A stretch of DNA of 64,000 nucleotides from Adiantum capillus-veneris (taxonomy: Eukaryota; Streptophyta; Polypodiopsida; Polypodiales; Pteridaceae): positions 112,748,141 to 112,812,140 of the forward strand of contig CM043942.1 in NCBI GenBank assembly GCA_014529385.2, in the 5' to 3' direction. The translations under genes and the position numbers were made by a program. Below, in pieces: positions 24,878 to 37,880 of the stretch (its first letter is position 1; each line of letters begins with the position of its first letter). Below the pieces are notes generated by a model that saw only the letters and a list, made by a program, of their open reading frames with translations, was not told where the DNA came from and ran no database searches.

Positions 24878-27316
24878 CCTTGAGGGAGGAGGAAGCTGTT
24901 GGAGGGGAATGGCTATAGCTTGGGTTAGGAAGGATTGCATGAAACATGCAAAGAGATCCACAAAATTGTGGAGGAAGATGGTGATTGGGTAGCTATGTGG
25001 TACAACACAAGAAGCAGTTCCTTCTAAGAGGATAGCAGGGGAGTCGAAGAGAGGTCGCATGAATGGTGACTTGCACACATGAGACCAGAGTTTTTGCCAC
25101 TTCAAGTAAACGCATCATAAATGGGCTCAACCAGTTGCCCTAGTAGCACCTTAAGATTTTGTCACAACAACAATTATGTCATGCCACAACCCGTGAAGGG
25201 TGCTACATCTTTTCCCCTCCCTCCTTTGTCAAATGCATACTGGTTGCCATAGCCATCCTTATTATGCCTTTTAATCAAAGGGTTTGGGCACCCTCCTCTT
25301 CCAAGGACTAGGCCCCATGACAAATTCATCATGCATATGAGCAGAAGAGTACGAAGCAACTTCAAAAAGTTTTGATGTTGGGTTTGCACACCATGAATAT
25401 GAGTAGAGGAGTACGAAGCATCTTTGTAGTCCTCCTCTGCTCACGCATATGAGCAAAGGAGTACAAAGAAACTTCAAAAAATCTTGATGTTAGACTTGCA
25501 CACCATGAAACCTTGAATGTTGAGGCCATGTTGAGGCCTACAGAGGATTATATGGAGCCATCAAAGCCGTATATAGGCACATGCCATCTAGTTATTGCAA
25601 AGGAAGTTTGAAGATTCTTGAAAATGGACAAGCAATGATCAAGTCCAAGAATTCAAGCATGACCAAAATCCAACACCACCACAGACAGAAAAAATTGATC
25701 GTGCATCTAAGGGATCTTCATCAATTCTCACCAAGTTGCAAAACATCGTTCGATTTTACATAAGGCTAGTTTGTGAAAATTTTCAAAATTTCAGAACTAG
25801 TTTTATCATGCAATCACATTGAGTGTTTGTTAAGTTGGAAAGAATGAAAGGATGTGGACGATGGTGCCATAGCTTATGGAATTTGGTCAAAGCTTATGGT
25901 TGCACAAACCACGCAAGGGAAGCAGGCTTCTCCATAGGCACAATATCAGATAGAGAAAAGTGACCAAGGAATGGTCACAAGGTTTGCAATTTTGTGATTG
26001 ACATGATTTTTCTTACTATGTAAATGATTCTATGTTACATGAAGTTATGAAAGGTTTTCAAAATTTTCTTCACCTGGAACATGGTGCCTTAGTCTATGAG
26101 CAAGCACATGCTTTGCATAAATGGCCAACCATATTTATTATCAAACTCAAGGGTAAATCTCTCCCTTTCGAGATCTTCCAGGAAGGTAAAGGGTCCAATC
26201 TCTCCAAGAGATATTCAATTGATCATTGAACACATCGGTAAAGGAATTAATAACTCAGGTACATTGCATTCTCCACATCTTCTTTGCACTTTTGAGTTTT
26301 GTAAAATAGAATATAGCTTGAAGAGGTTTCTAAAACCTTTGAAGCTTGTATTTGGGTTAGCAATGAAAGCAAAGGAACTTCATTATAGTATGGCTATTAT
26401 GGCTTAACCCTTACAGTTTTTATCATGCATGGCATCTGTGTTTGAAGCAGCATCAAACGCTTCGATCGAGGTTCATTAGTGAGCTATTACTATGTTCATT
26501 AGTGAATTATCATTATGCAAGGATTCTTCCTCATGTATTTGGCATGGTGGATTCTCAAGTTTGAGATATGTTAAGATCATACGGGTTTGAGGCCACTTTG
26601 CAAGTTTATCTGAATGGTCTTTCATTGGATGCTGACATGAACCAAGCCAAGGGGTTGATCACGACACATAGGACCGCTCTAAGTATATCAAAATCCATGG
26701 CTATCAGCTGAATTGAAGCCAAACTTGCCAAATTAGAATGAAATACATTGTCCAATAATCATTTCCTTCTCTTTTTTGAGACAACTTTCAACAAGCAAGC
26801 AATAAGGTTGGAAAATTATAAATATGTGATGTTCTTTATGAGTCTTAAACCTTTAATTTGGAAAGTAGCATACCTTGCACAATGAGGTGCTTTGAATAAA
26901 AGCAAGGATTCTTCCTCATGCCAAAGCCCTATTCGTTGAGTTGTAATCAACGACAACACCAAGGGATGGGGTGTTGGAATCATGGGGATACAACTTTCGA
27001 TATTCTTTATGATAAGATCAAACTATGTTGAATCAATGCCAGTTCTACATGGTGCAAGGCACTTAAGAGTATTAGCTAACACCAATTCAAGTTGTCATTA
27101 TAGACAAGGGCTTATCTAATTACGTTTACTGAGTCGCATACCATCTGTGTCCACCCAAGCAGCTTTTACGCTTCTACTATGATGCAAAAAGATATGTCAA
27201 GGACACCCTTGCCATCTAATGTTCAATTATTTCTTTTATACTCGCCAAGTAGGGTCTTTGCATGTGTTTGAGTTGCATAATCACTTCAAAATAGGTAAGC
27301 TCTTGTTTGTTTCTAG
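24622..27316. other. No recognised gene; one CT microsatellite
   Basis: A (CT)n tract lies at 24821-24874. Short plus-strand open stretches (25581-25763, 26032-26229, 26096-26407) have no recognised domain and are interrupted. Direct repeats of a 50-base phrase around CATGAATATGAG / GCATATGAGCA occur near 25330-25460. The target side of the MULE-like element ends at 27316. Confidence 0.5.
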
Positions 27317-28344
27317 CTGGGTTGCATTTATACTCCCGTATAATAATTTCTATACGTATTTTACGGGATTATATGCGAATATCCTGTATTATATGCGAAT
27401 AGTCGTATTATTATTTTTTACCGAAAAAATTCTTTCGATTTGAAAGATCTTTTGATCTAAAGATCTTTAATCTAAAGATCTTTAGATAAAAAAGCTAGAT
27501 CACTATAAATGATATGCGTGTATGCTTTTCTCCAGTCAAGCATACACTTTCTTCTCCATTAGAGATGTAAAGGTTAGCTAAAAAATAAAAAGTTATATAT
27601 AATTATTTAGTCCTCATAAATAGATTTGAACACCAAAAAATAAAAAATAAAAATAAATACATTTTGCAAAGTAAAATAGAAAAGATGAACCTAAAATATA
27701 ACTTAGGTAAATAAAATTAGTTTGGTTCAACTACTCATTTTTTTTTAAAAATCATTCTTAGAGCCATATCACATTTGGGGTTAGCAGAGCCAACACGATA
27801 ATTTGCTTGCCAATTTTAGGTATGTTCATGTTGTGATGCAGAAAATGTGAGCCCTCCTCGCAATGCTGCTAGCACTGTGGATCTTAAAGGTGTTAAGCGA
27901 AAGACACGAAGATACAAAGCACTCCTCATTTCCAGGTCTTCAAGTTCTATTGCTCACTATTGCCCAAGCCTGCACCTAGGAAATCTCTCCCTCTTTTTTT
28001 GTGTAAGTGCGCCCACAAAGTGGTTTTCACTGTAAATTACTTGCACTATCCCCACTGGTATTGGGTGCAATTCAGACCTTAGCTTTTTTAAAGAATATGT
28101 ATATAAATAAATAAATATATATATTTGGAAATGAATATATTAATAAAGAGGTAAGAATAGATATCTAGATAGATAGATAATGAGTTTGAAATTATAATTA
28201 TTAACAAGAAAATAAGAACTATTTAAAGAAAAAATAAATAAAGATAATAATAATTAAGTAAAAAACAAGATAGACAGAGACACATATGGATGGACAAACA
28301 AATTGATAGATATGTTAAGTAGGTAGATAGGTAGATGGAAGGAT

Positions 28345-28345
<1 letters not shown>

Positions 28346-28435
<90 letters not shown>

Positions 28436-28560
28436 TAGGTAGGTAGATGGATGGATGGATGGAAGAATAGAGAGATAGATGGATAGAAGGATGGATAGAT
28501 AGATAGAAAGATATGTAGATAGAGAGGTAGATAGACACATAGATAGGTAGACAATTAATG
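28346..28560. repeat. (GA)n plus GATA/GATG microsatellite
   Basis: About 85 bases of GA repeat (28346-28430, one GC interruption) sit between imperfect GATA/GATG repeats that extend to 28560 on the right and to 28265 on the left. Confidence 0.95.
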
Positions 28561-28860
28561 TTAGATATATACATTAGGAGAAACTTGGATTCAATTTTGG
28601 GCCCTATAAGAAACGCCAACTCAACATAGAGAGAGGTAATTTTGGAAAATATTAAAGTAGTTTTTGGGAATTCTATTTCTCATAGTACATACATAAAAGT
28701 TTACTCACGCACTTAAAATGCATGCTCATACAAAATGCTTTTCGAGAGCCCAACTTAAGTGTACACAAAAATCCATGTCATGAATCTTAATGAGTGATGT
28801 GATGTGTGATGAGAGAAAACACATAAGAGATGTTTTTAGAATACAAAAAACTTCCAAAAA

Positions 28861-29640
28861 CCTTAAGATAGTACTTTAAAACGTTGAAATCTAACGTCTC
28901 TAGCTCAAGATATAGCATTTTTAAGCCTAGGGCCTCATGAGGTCAGAACCAAGTGAATAGAGGCCCTTGAGACCCCTCAAGAGCCTCTATTCGCTTGGTT
29001 CTAACCTCATGAGGCCCTACGCTTAATATGCTATATCTTGAGCTAGAGATGTCAGATTTCAACGTTTTAAAGTGCTATGCTAAGGTATTTGGACATTTTA
29101 GATACATCCTAAGGCTTAAAAATGTTATATCTTAAGCATAGGGCCTCATGAGGTCAAAACCAAGCAAATAGAGACCCAAGAAACCCTTCAAGGGCTTGTA
29201 ATCGCTTGGTTCTACCTCATGAGGCTCCGAAGCTTAATATGCTATATCTTGAGCTAGAGACGTCAAATTTTAGTGTTTTAAAGTGCTATGCTAAGGTTTT
29301 TGGACGTTTTGGATGCATCTTAAGGCTTAAAAATTCTATGTCTTAAGCTTATGGCCTCATGAGGTCAGAACCAAGCGAATAGAGATCCAAGAGACCCCTC
29401 AAGGGCCTCTATTCGCTTAGTTCTCACCTCATGACGAGATAGGCTTAATATGCTATATCTTGAGCTAGAGACATAAAATTTTAGCGTTTTAAAGTGCTAT
29501 GCTAAGATTTTATCGTTTTGGATGAATCCTAAGGCTTAAAAATGCTATGTCTTAAGCTTAGGACATCATGAGGTCAGAACAAGCGAATAGAGACCCAAGA
29601 GACCCCTCAAGGGCCTCTATTTGCTTGGCTTTGACCCCTT
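28861..29640. repeat. 211-bp tandem array of long foldbacks
   Basis: The segment holds about 3.7 tandem units with a period of 209-211 bases (GCCTCATGAGGT at 28932, 29143, 29354 and about 29563). Each unit is itself an inverted repeat. In the first, the arm from about 28873 (ACTTTAAAACGTTGAAATC) to the block GAATAGAGGC pairs with GCCTCTATTCGCTTGG and onward to about 29073. That gives arms of roughly 90 bases with an 18-base loop. It lies inside the candidate MULE-like element. No open reading frame explains it. Confidence 0.88.
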
Positions 29641-30939
29641 CATAGTCTTAAATAGTTCATATCAATCGCTATCAAGTACGATTTGTTTGAATCTTAATTG
29701 CAAGTACTTCATAAAAAGATGATTGATTCTTGTGTGAGCTGCACACGTACAAGTACTTCACTTTATAGGATAGCAACAACGGGTCATAAAAGGAGTTCGA
29801 CGCTTGTGCAAGATGTCACTATCAAGCGCCTTACTTTTCTGGTGATAGTGACAATTTCACCAAAATGGTTTTCATGGACATTTTCAAAATGAGAAAAAAA
29901 TATTTTTTAATGTAACGTTAGCCTTCTTACTATTGGCTAAGGAGCATTCTTTCACTAGAGCTAAAAGGCCCGAAAGTGAGTCCATTTCTTTCCTAATGGA
30001 TAGATAAGTAGATAGATAGAAAGAAAGTTAAGAAGATTTATAGATTAAAAAAATTATATTACTAAATAGATAAATAGACATAGATAGATAAATTAAAGAT
30101 AGTGAAATAGATACATAAGAAAATTTAATAATCAAAAGAGAGATAGATAAAAGATGGGTGGACACATAAATAGCTTGATAGATAGATTTAATTTTTCCCA
30201 GGTTACCAAACTAAACTTAAATCTTTTATTTTTATCTTCTTTTTGTTGCATTACTAAACAATTGTTAATTTTGTATTTTTAAGTTTCAACTTTTATGTTT
30301 AATTTTTAACTACATATAATATTGTTTAAAACTTTAATTTTTTATTTTATTCTTTAATTTTTTGCTAGTATTTATATTTTCTTACTCACTCTTGTTTACT
30401 TGAGAGATGCTATGTGATCACACAACATTGTTTCTATATAGAAAGTTTTTAGATCTAAAGATCTTTCGATCGAAATGTTTTTGCTAACGTTGCACCATTT
30501 AATACGCCCGTAATATGGAGCTAGTATTGTATAATACACGCGTATATGGCATATTATATGTATCACGTATAACGTATAATGCAACTTAGGAACTTTCTAG
30601 TGATGTTTAGCGATGACTCTTGAAGGTGTTAAAGGGTTAACCACAATTTTAACATCCTACCCAATAAAGCTTGAGGTTAGTACATTTGCTTGAACTCATT
30701 GCATATGACTACATCGGTAGGCACTAAACATATCATTGGTTCTATGCACAAGGTGCATGCATTATAGGAACTTCTTTTCTTCTATAGTTGGCATGTATGA
30801 TTTAGCTATCAAGCATCTAGTTTATGTGATAACATGAACCTTCTAACAGACCCTCAAGACACGCAATCTCTACATTGCAATGTTGGGGATTTGCAACCAC
30901 GCATTCACAATTGAGTTATGCTTGACTAGACATATCTCT

Positions 30940-31560
30940 TAAATCTATGCAAGGCATATCTTAAACAAACTTTCCAAAGAGTACTTAGTATGACTACTTT
31001 CATTAGGGTTTTGCTTTACTGTGGGTCTACCAACCACCATACGAGGTGATGGCTTGGTATGGATGCTTGTAGATAAGTTGACTAATTTGTATAGAATACT
31101 CAACAATATTGTGAGTAATTGTGACCCACGTTTATCAATCATTGTGCGAGATTTGTCTGTAAATGGCTGGGGAGAAAGAAATCCAGAGAAAAATGGGAAA
31201 CCCTCAAGAATTAATCCAGTGCTAAGGGATATGCTAAGAGCATATGTTAACAAGAAGAAATCCAACTAGAAGGATTACCTCTCTAGTTTGGAGTTTACTT
31301 TCATAATGCCCTGCATAATGCAAAGCATGTTGTGACTAAGTTTAGTCCCTTCATGTTTATGTCAGGTTTTAAAAAATGATCAATAGTTATGGTGGGGTTG
31401 CCTACTAATGAGAAAACAACAAGTCAAGGACTTCATCTATACTCATGAGATATGGCACGAAGGACTTAATCTATGCTCATGAGATATGTCAACATGTCAC
31501 TTTCAGGGAAAGTTGAGAAGATGTCTTTTTACATTTCCCAACAAGACCAACACCTTCAAA
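30940..31560 (+). pseudogene. Ty3/gypsy integrase remnant
   Basis: The plus strand contains GLPTTIRGDGLVWMLVDKL (near 31021-31080), like the integrase core start of gypsy elements. A shifted frame then gives FINHCARFVCKWLGRK near 31130-31180, and FHNALHNAKHVVTKFSPFMF near 31300-31360. These match, in order, the middle and end of a gypsy integrase (D-P-R-F..., C-K-W-L-G, A-Y-N-N...A-T-K-F-S-P-F). Every part is in a different frame. No LTR could be assigned. Confidence 0.6.
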
Positions 31561-32065
31561 AAGTTTGAAAAATTGCACATTCATTTAGTCATCTCTTAGC
31601 TATGGTAACTCATTTAAAATAATCAAGTTGCAAGTAGGCATTACCAATTTCTAAAAAATGCTTTGTTAAAGAGAATCTTTAAAGATACTCTCTATCTACT
31701 CTGCAGACCGCATGTCAAGAGCGCTTATTTATGCATGACGTGGGATCGCTCTCAGTGCGCATGTTGAGAACGCTCTCTCGCTCTCTCTCAAATATCTCCC
31801 TCTTCTACCTCACAAGTGTTTGAGTTCGTATGGAGTATTGTAGGTTGTCGCTTGTGGATGTGTTGACTCTCTCTTTCTCTCTCGTCTGGTTTTTCTAGCA
31901 TGTCTAGATAAGTGAACATGCATATATGCAGCCGCTTCATAGCCATCGTGTTTACCATCATTGTGTCAGCAACGACCCAATTTGATTGCGCCTCCAAAGG
32001 TGTGGGGGTTTGTGTTCAGGTTGCATGCAATCACAGTGCTACTATTGGCATATGAAGATACATGA

Positions 32066-32257
32066 TGAAGGAGTATGAGCGGAAGTGCGACGCGAGAGAG
32101 AGTGCGAGAAGAAGAGCACGACGATATGGTGAACTCGCTCTACTGTAATGTGTAGAGCATAGTGAGTTCTTATTAGGTTTTTACAAAAGAATATGTGTGC
32201 ATACCTGGCGGCCAGCCCACTTACCCGGGCGACCACATTGGGCTTTATACCCCAACA
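32066..32257 (-). repeat. copia 3' LTR
   Basis: 192 bases with TG...CA ends in plus-strand reading (TGAAGGAGTATGAGC to TTATACCCCAACA). This is the downstream LTR of the minus-strand element, next to the polypurine tract at 32258-32275. Confidence 0.95.
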
Positions 32258-32346
32258 ACCTCCCACTTAAAGTCCAATGTGGTACTTTAAGTGTGAGAGA
32301 AGCTACTATACAAGCTAATATACAAGAGATGTAGAAAAGTGATGTA

Positions 32347-35300
32347 CTACCCTACACCTAACTGCTTGCGAAAATGCTCAAAGCTCTCTGAGGGAATTCC
32401 TTTTGTAAGTAGATCAACAGGATTTTCTGTGGTGTGAACTTTGACAAGCTGAAGTTGCTTATCCTCGAGCATTTCCCTGATGAAATGATACTTCACATCC
32501 ACATGCTTTGTCTTTGAGTGATAAACTGGATTGCGAGCCAATTGTATAGCACTTTGACTATCACAATATAACACAGGCATCTCTTCTTTGATTCCCAAAT
32601 CTGTTACTAGTCGATTAAGCCAAATTGATTCTTTGCATGCCTCTGATGCTGCAACATATTCAGCCTCTGTAGTAGACTGAGTAACACAATCTTGTAATCT
32701 AGAACTCCATGATACTGCTCCACCAGCCATGTAAAGACATACCCTGACGTAGACCTTCGATTGTCTAAGTCACCTGCATAATCTGAGTCTGTAAAACCCT
32801 TTACACTTAGCTCCTGACTCCCATAGAATATACGCATACTCTTTGTAGCTTTCAGGTATCTCATTATTCCTTTCACTGCCTCCCAATGTTTCTTGCCTGG
32901 GTTTGACATGTATCGACTTACTACTCCCACTGCAAATGCAATGTCTGGGCGAGTAGCAATCATTTCATACATCAAACTACCCACTGCAGACGCATATGGA
33001 ATCTTATCCATTTCAGCCTGTTCTTCCTCAGACACAGGACAATCTTGTTTGCTAAGTTTCACATATGGTGGCAATGGAACACTCAATGCCTTTCCCTTCT
33101 CCATATTGAAACGTTGCAAAACCTTGTCAATATACTCTATTTGAGATAACCAAATCAACTTCTTTGATCTGTCTCTCTCAATGCGCATACCAAGTATATG
33201 ACTTGCCTCACCCATGTCTTTCATGTCAAACGATTTTGCCATCTTTGACTTCAAAGCTGAAATTTCTTCCAAGTGCTTTCCAGCAATCAACATGTCATCC
33301 ACATACAAAATAAGGATCAGCCAACTGCCATCCTTAGCCTTCTTTGTATATAGACAGTGATCGAACTCACTATGTTTGTAGCCTTGAGAAAGCATAAACT
33401 TGTGGAACTTATGGTACCATGCCCTCGGTGCTTGTTTTAAGCCATAAAGACTCTTTAACAACTGGCATACCAAATCTTCCTTGCCTTTCTCAACAAACCC
33501 TTCTGGCTGCTGCATGTAAATTTCCACATCTAAATCACCATGCAAGAACGTTGTCTTGACATCCATTTGGTGCAACACCAAATCTAATATGGCAACCAAT
33601 GCAAGAAAGCATCTCATTGTAGTCATCTTGACCACCAGAGAGAAGACTTCATCAAAGTCAATGCCTTGTTCTTGCTTAAAGCCCTTGGCAACAAGCCTTG
33701 CTTTGTACTTTGGCTGACTATCATGAGCGGTGATCTTATACCTATAAACCCATTTACAAGGTAGAGCCTTTTTGCCCTGTGGTAATTTAACTAGCTTCCA
33801 TGTCTGGTTTTTATGCAGAGCTGTCATCTCTGACTGCATGGCCAATTCCCAATTCCCGGAGTCCTTCATTTGCATTGCTTCCTTGTAACATGAAGGCCCA
33901 TTGCAATCAGTCAACATGACATAGTTCATAGATGGAACAAACCTATCAGGAGGTCGCGTGATACGTCCAGATCTACGCAAAATAGGTGGCTCAGGCTCAG
34001 GCTCAGCCACAACCTGTGGTTCCACTCTATCCTGTCCTTGCTCCTCTTGAGCCCTGACATTTTGTCTTGCACGTGCAGCTCCATCTTCTTGGAAGACAAC
34101 TCTTCTAATCTCCTCAACCCTCTCTGGTTTAGAATGATATTTGGCTTCATTAAAGTGAACATCATTGCTGCGGATAACCTTTCTGGATTCGGGATCCCAA
34201 AGTCTGTACCCCATCTCACCAGAATTACCATAGCCTAGAAAGATGCACTTTCTACTCTTTGGCTCAAGTTTGTTCCTAAATTCCTTTGCAACGTGAGTAT
34301 ATGCCTCACAGCCAAAGACTCTGAGATGCTTGTATGAGGGCACCTTGCCTGACCATACCATCTCTGCCACTAAATCCTTCTGCAAAACCTTGCTAGGAGA
34401 TCTATTTATAAGATGAACAGCTGTTGATACAGCTTCAGCCCAAAACCCATTTGGCAGTTGTACATTAGACAACATACTTCTGACCTTCTCTTGTATGGTC
34501 CTATTCATCCTCTCAGAAACACCATTTTGAGGAGGATTGTAAGGAGCAGTAAGTTCACATTTTATACCTTTTGACTCACAAAAGTCCTGAAAGGCCTTTG
34601 AAACATACTCTCCACCATTGTCAGTGCGTAAGCATTTAAGCTTCTTGCCACTCTGATTCTCCACAAGTGTCACAAACGTTTTGAAAACACTAAACGCTTC
34701 ATCCTTGTGCTTGAGAAAGTAAACCCATACTTTCCTCGAGTAATCATCTATAAATGTCATAAAGTAAGAAGCTCCCCCTAGAGATAGGTTAGGCATAGGT
34801 CCACACAAATCACTATGAACAAGTGCCAACTGTGTATCTCTTCTACTGCTTCTATGCTTATGTGGCTGCTGTGTTTGCTTACCATACAGACAATGTTCAC
34901 AGAATTCAAAATCATTAAATGACAAGCCAGGCAAATAACCAGAACGAGACAAGATTTCCATTCCCTTCTTGGACATATGTCCTAACCGGCTATGCCACAA
35001 AGAAACGTTCGGCTGCTCGGTTACATTGATTACATTTTTAGAGACATTTGATACATAAATCATGTAAAGTCCTCCAGACTTTACTCCATGTGCTACTGTC
35101 ATAGAACCCTTGGATATCTTCCACATGTTTTGTCCAAAAGTGGTGACGTAGCCAGCATCATCAAGTAAACCTGTGTTGATCAAGCTCTTTGTAATTGCGG
35201 GAACATGTCTCACATTATTCAGCGTGAAAGAAGAGCCATTCTGAAACTTCAATTGAACATCTCCAACACCTAAGATCTCACATGTCTGCCCATTGCCTAG

Positions 35301-36305
35301 CCGAACATGATCTTTAGTGGTCACATAAGAGGTAAACCACTCCTTGTTTGGAGACACATGAAGTGATGCCCCTGAGTCTATAATCCAGTCACTCAGTGCA
35401 TTTCCATCAGATGCTATAAGAAGAGCTGAGTCCATTGTATTCTTCAAGAAGTAGATGTCTCCTGACACTAGACTCTCATCCTTTGCAACAGTGTTTGTCA
35501 CATTTATTTCTTGAATCTTCACTGAGGACTTGTTCTTCTCACCATGGTCTTCAGCTTTCTCTTTGCCTTTTTCTGCTTTCCATTCTCTGCAGTCTCTTTT
35601 CATGTGACCCTTCTTGCCACAATGGTAGCATTCTATGTCACTCTTGCCTTTAGCACTGCGGGACTTGCTACGAGACCGATTCCTCTTTCCACCTTTGTAC
35701 TTTTCTTTGGTCCTTCCCCTGACCATTGTCTTTCTATTGGTTTCTTCAGTAAGCAGACTGCCTTCTACACCTGCTATGGTCAAACCATCTGGAGGTGCAG
35801 AATTACTCAAAGCTATGCAAAAAGTGTCCCAACTTTCCTGCAATGTGATCAACAGGAACATAGCTCTAACAGGTTCATCAAACTTGACACCTTGAGCTGA
35901 CAATTGACTGTAAATGGTGTTGAATTCATTCAGATGATTGGACATAGGTGTCCCTTCTTTCATCTTCAAGTCAACAAGCTTCTTAAGCCAGTATACCTGT
36001 GAAGCTACACTCTGCTTCTCATAAAGATCACTCGGCTTTAACCATGCTTGATAAGCCGACATCTCGTCTGCTACATTGAAGTAAACGCTTTCTGCCAAAA
36101 TCAGCATAATGGTAGAAAGTGCCAATTTATCAATTTCGCTCCATTCATCTTCGTCCATATCTTCTAGTTTTATCCCCTTGAGCTTTATAGGTTTTATCTG
36201 CTTCTTTTGTACCAACACGTGCCAAATCTGCTTCTTCCACAATGGGAAATTGGTTCCATCCAGCTTCTTGATATTGTAAAGAGCAGTGTCCTGTGATCCA
36301 GCCAT
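32347..36305 (-). CDS. Copia gag-pol polyprotein, one frameshift before the RNase H end
   Basis: The start is the ATG at 36305 (MAGSQDTALYNIKKLDGTNF), and the first frame runs 1,232 codons. Domains in order: UBN2-type gag (about 1-200); CCHC knuckle at 226-239 (CYHCGKKGHMKRDC); aspartic protease DSGA at 310-313; GAG-pre-integrase, about 436-482 (LWHSRLGHMS); integrase with D499, D562 and E598 (35 residues between the last two); reverse transcriptase with D915 and YVDD at 1001-1004; and RNase H from 1171 (FTDSDYAGD). The gene then shifts frame at about 32725. The RNase H end continues at 32347-32730 with QSTTEAEYVAASEA and HVDVKYHFIREML. The shift looks like loss of one base, so this copy lacks a complete RNase H but is otherwise intact. 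It makes virus-like particles, copies its RNA and integrates the cDNA. Confidence 0.95.
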
Positions 36306-37104
36306 AGCTACGCTTCACAGTAGTTTACTTTCCAGGGAAAAATTCGGCAGAGTTTCCCCTGTAAACTGACCTCTGAACCAATATCAACCTGTCAAATGAA
36401 CCAAGAAAGCTTCAGATTCTGCAGAAATTTCGGCAGAGTCTCCTTTGTAAAATGGCTCTGGTGTACTCAAAAACAGACCAAAAACAGCTCAAAAAACCAC
36501 TGTCTCTCTAACACTGTAAGCTGTGGGTAAACCTGTCCTGCACATGTACTGTCTCTCACTGTCCTGTCACTGTCCTGTAAGCATAGACTGCGACAATGCC
36601 TCAACGGCAGTAAAGCAAAGATGCAATCCCAACTGTCTAATTCACAGTCAATACATCCTAGCTGCCTATCTAAGGGTGCTCGAGGGATCGCTCCAAGACC
36701 TGTATCACCGAAAGGATCTCAACATTCGAGAATCCCCCAGCTCAATAAAACCTCACTCGACCCTCAACAAAGACTGCAGTAAATCTGACAGTACATAGAC
36801 TTCCCACAAAGTCATACAGCCACAAATCAGCACTCTGGGAGTGCCGATATCCTCAGCACCTGCAGTCGTAGGCCGAAACCCCAAGTTTGCAGAGTCGGAT
36901 CTGCGGATCTGCACCCGCCGAGACCACGTAGTCGAAAATGGCTTGCGCAGAACTTTGTCAAAGCCGAACGGTGGTCGAGATGACCTCAGAATGAAATTCT
37001 GAGAACACCGAGAATTGGGGCAGTGTCTTCGCCTGTCGAATCTCACTCCAATCTTAGCAGGTGACTCTGGCTACCTGCAAATGTTGCCTCGAGCCTCGAT
37101 CTGA

Positions 37105-37116
37105 GCTCTGATACCA
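37105..37116 (-). other. copia primer binding site (initiator Met tRNA)
   Basis: The minus strand reads TGGTATCAGAGC, an exact 12-base complement of the plant initiator-Met tRNA 3' end. It lies two bases inside the 5' LTR. Confidence 0.93.
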
Positions 37117-37118
37117 GT

Positions 37119-37310
37119 TGAAGGAGTACGAGCGGAAGTGCGACGCGAGAGAGAGTGCGAGAAGAAGAGCACGACGATATGGTGAACTCGCTCTACTGTA
37201 ATGTGTAGAGCATAGTGAGTTCTTATTAGGTTTTTACAAAAGAATATGTGTACATACCTGGCGGCCCGCCCACTTACCTGGGCGACCACATTGGGCTTTA
37301 TACCCCAACA
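37119..37310 (-). repeat. copia 5' LTR
   Basis: 192 bases, TGAAGGAGTACGAGC to TTATACCCCAACA in plus reading. Transcription would start here and run away from the host gene at 37881. The flank CATGA at 37311-37315 is the target duplicate. Confidence 0.95.
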
Positions 37311-37315
37311 CATGA

Positions 37316-37880
37316 GACAGTTTGATAAATAGCACTGGTACCCTAAGGTGGACATGGCGATGTTATTGGAGGCTGAGTAGGGAAAGGTGGATAGGTTGAA
37401 GGCGGAAGATCATGATGCAGACTAATGATCAGTTGGTTGGGAGATTCATGGTGCAAAGAGTGATGGATGTTAAGCTGTTGTTGCGGATGTTGGCAAGGCT
37501 GCATCACCCCTATTGTGGTTGCCCTACCAAGTGGCATAGAGGCTATTGCTGTTTGCCATGGAGCTTAGCTGACAATGGGTGGCTAGAAGCGAGTGTGGGT
37601 GATAGGGCAGGCGGGGTTGGTGGGTAGCGCATGGTGCAAATATGAGGGGGAATCTTTTAGCTAATGAATATTTTCACTTAGAGCGGTTACTCAAATGGTT
37701 GAAAAGGGATCATCATAAATAGGAGTTGTCAATGGTTGTGTAAGTTTGGAATGAGGCTCTTAGACTAATTAAGGCGTTCGTTGAAGGCCAAAAATAAATC
37801 TATATGCATCAGAGGGCAGCGCTATTTCTGTACTGCGCTTTTCTGAAATTGTTGCGAGCTGATCCTCCTCCTTCGAAACC
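37316..37880. other. Upstream region of the host gene
   Basis: About 565 bases lie between the copia insertion and the start codon at 37881. No transposon protein is seen. It presumably holds the promoter and 5' leader, but I cannot point to a convincing TATA box. Position 37868-37880 is a short pyrimidine-rich leader ending GAAACC before ATGCC, a good plant start context. Confidence 0.4.

Larger units (their letters stand above)
27317..30593. mobile_element. Candidate Mutator-like non-autonomous element with long TIRs
   Basis: The flanks carry the same heptamer TTTCTAG on both sides (27310-27316 and 30594-30600). The inner ends are imperfect inverted repeats of about 200 bases. The left reads GGTTGCATTTATAC and then TTCGATTTGAAAGATCTTTTGATC. 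The right, reverse-complemented, reads AGTTGCATTATACG and then TTCGATCGAAAGATCTTTAGATC, in the same order and spacing. Long AT-rich TIRs and a target duplication of 7-9 bases fit Mutator-like elements. No transposase is visible inside. Instead it holds microsatellites and a foldback array. The TIR identity is moderate, so the boundaries are tentative. Confidence 0.45.
32066..37310 (-). mobile_element. Ty1/copia retrotransposon, nearly intact and young
   Basis: The element is 5,245 bases long, with 192-bp LTRs at 32066-32257 and 37119-37310 and CATGA on both flanks (32061-32065 and 37311-37315). Read on the minus strand, the primer site lies next to the right LTR and a polypurine tract (near AAGTGGGAGGT) next to the left. 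I count four base differences between the LTRs by eye, about 2 percent, which implies a recent insertion. The single polyprotein frame has one visible frameshift. It stands about 570 bases upstream of the start codon of the host gene at 37881, pointing away from it. Confidence 0.97.

Noticed and set aside
28223-28619. Open frames of 79-121 codons rich in Ser, Leu and Tyr
   Set aside because: They come from GA/GATA repeats on the opposite strand. There are no conserved parts outside the repeat.
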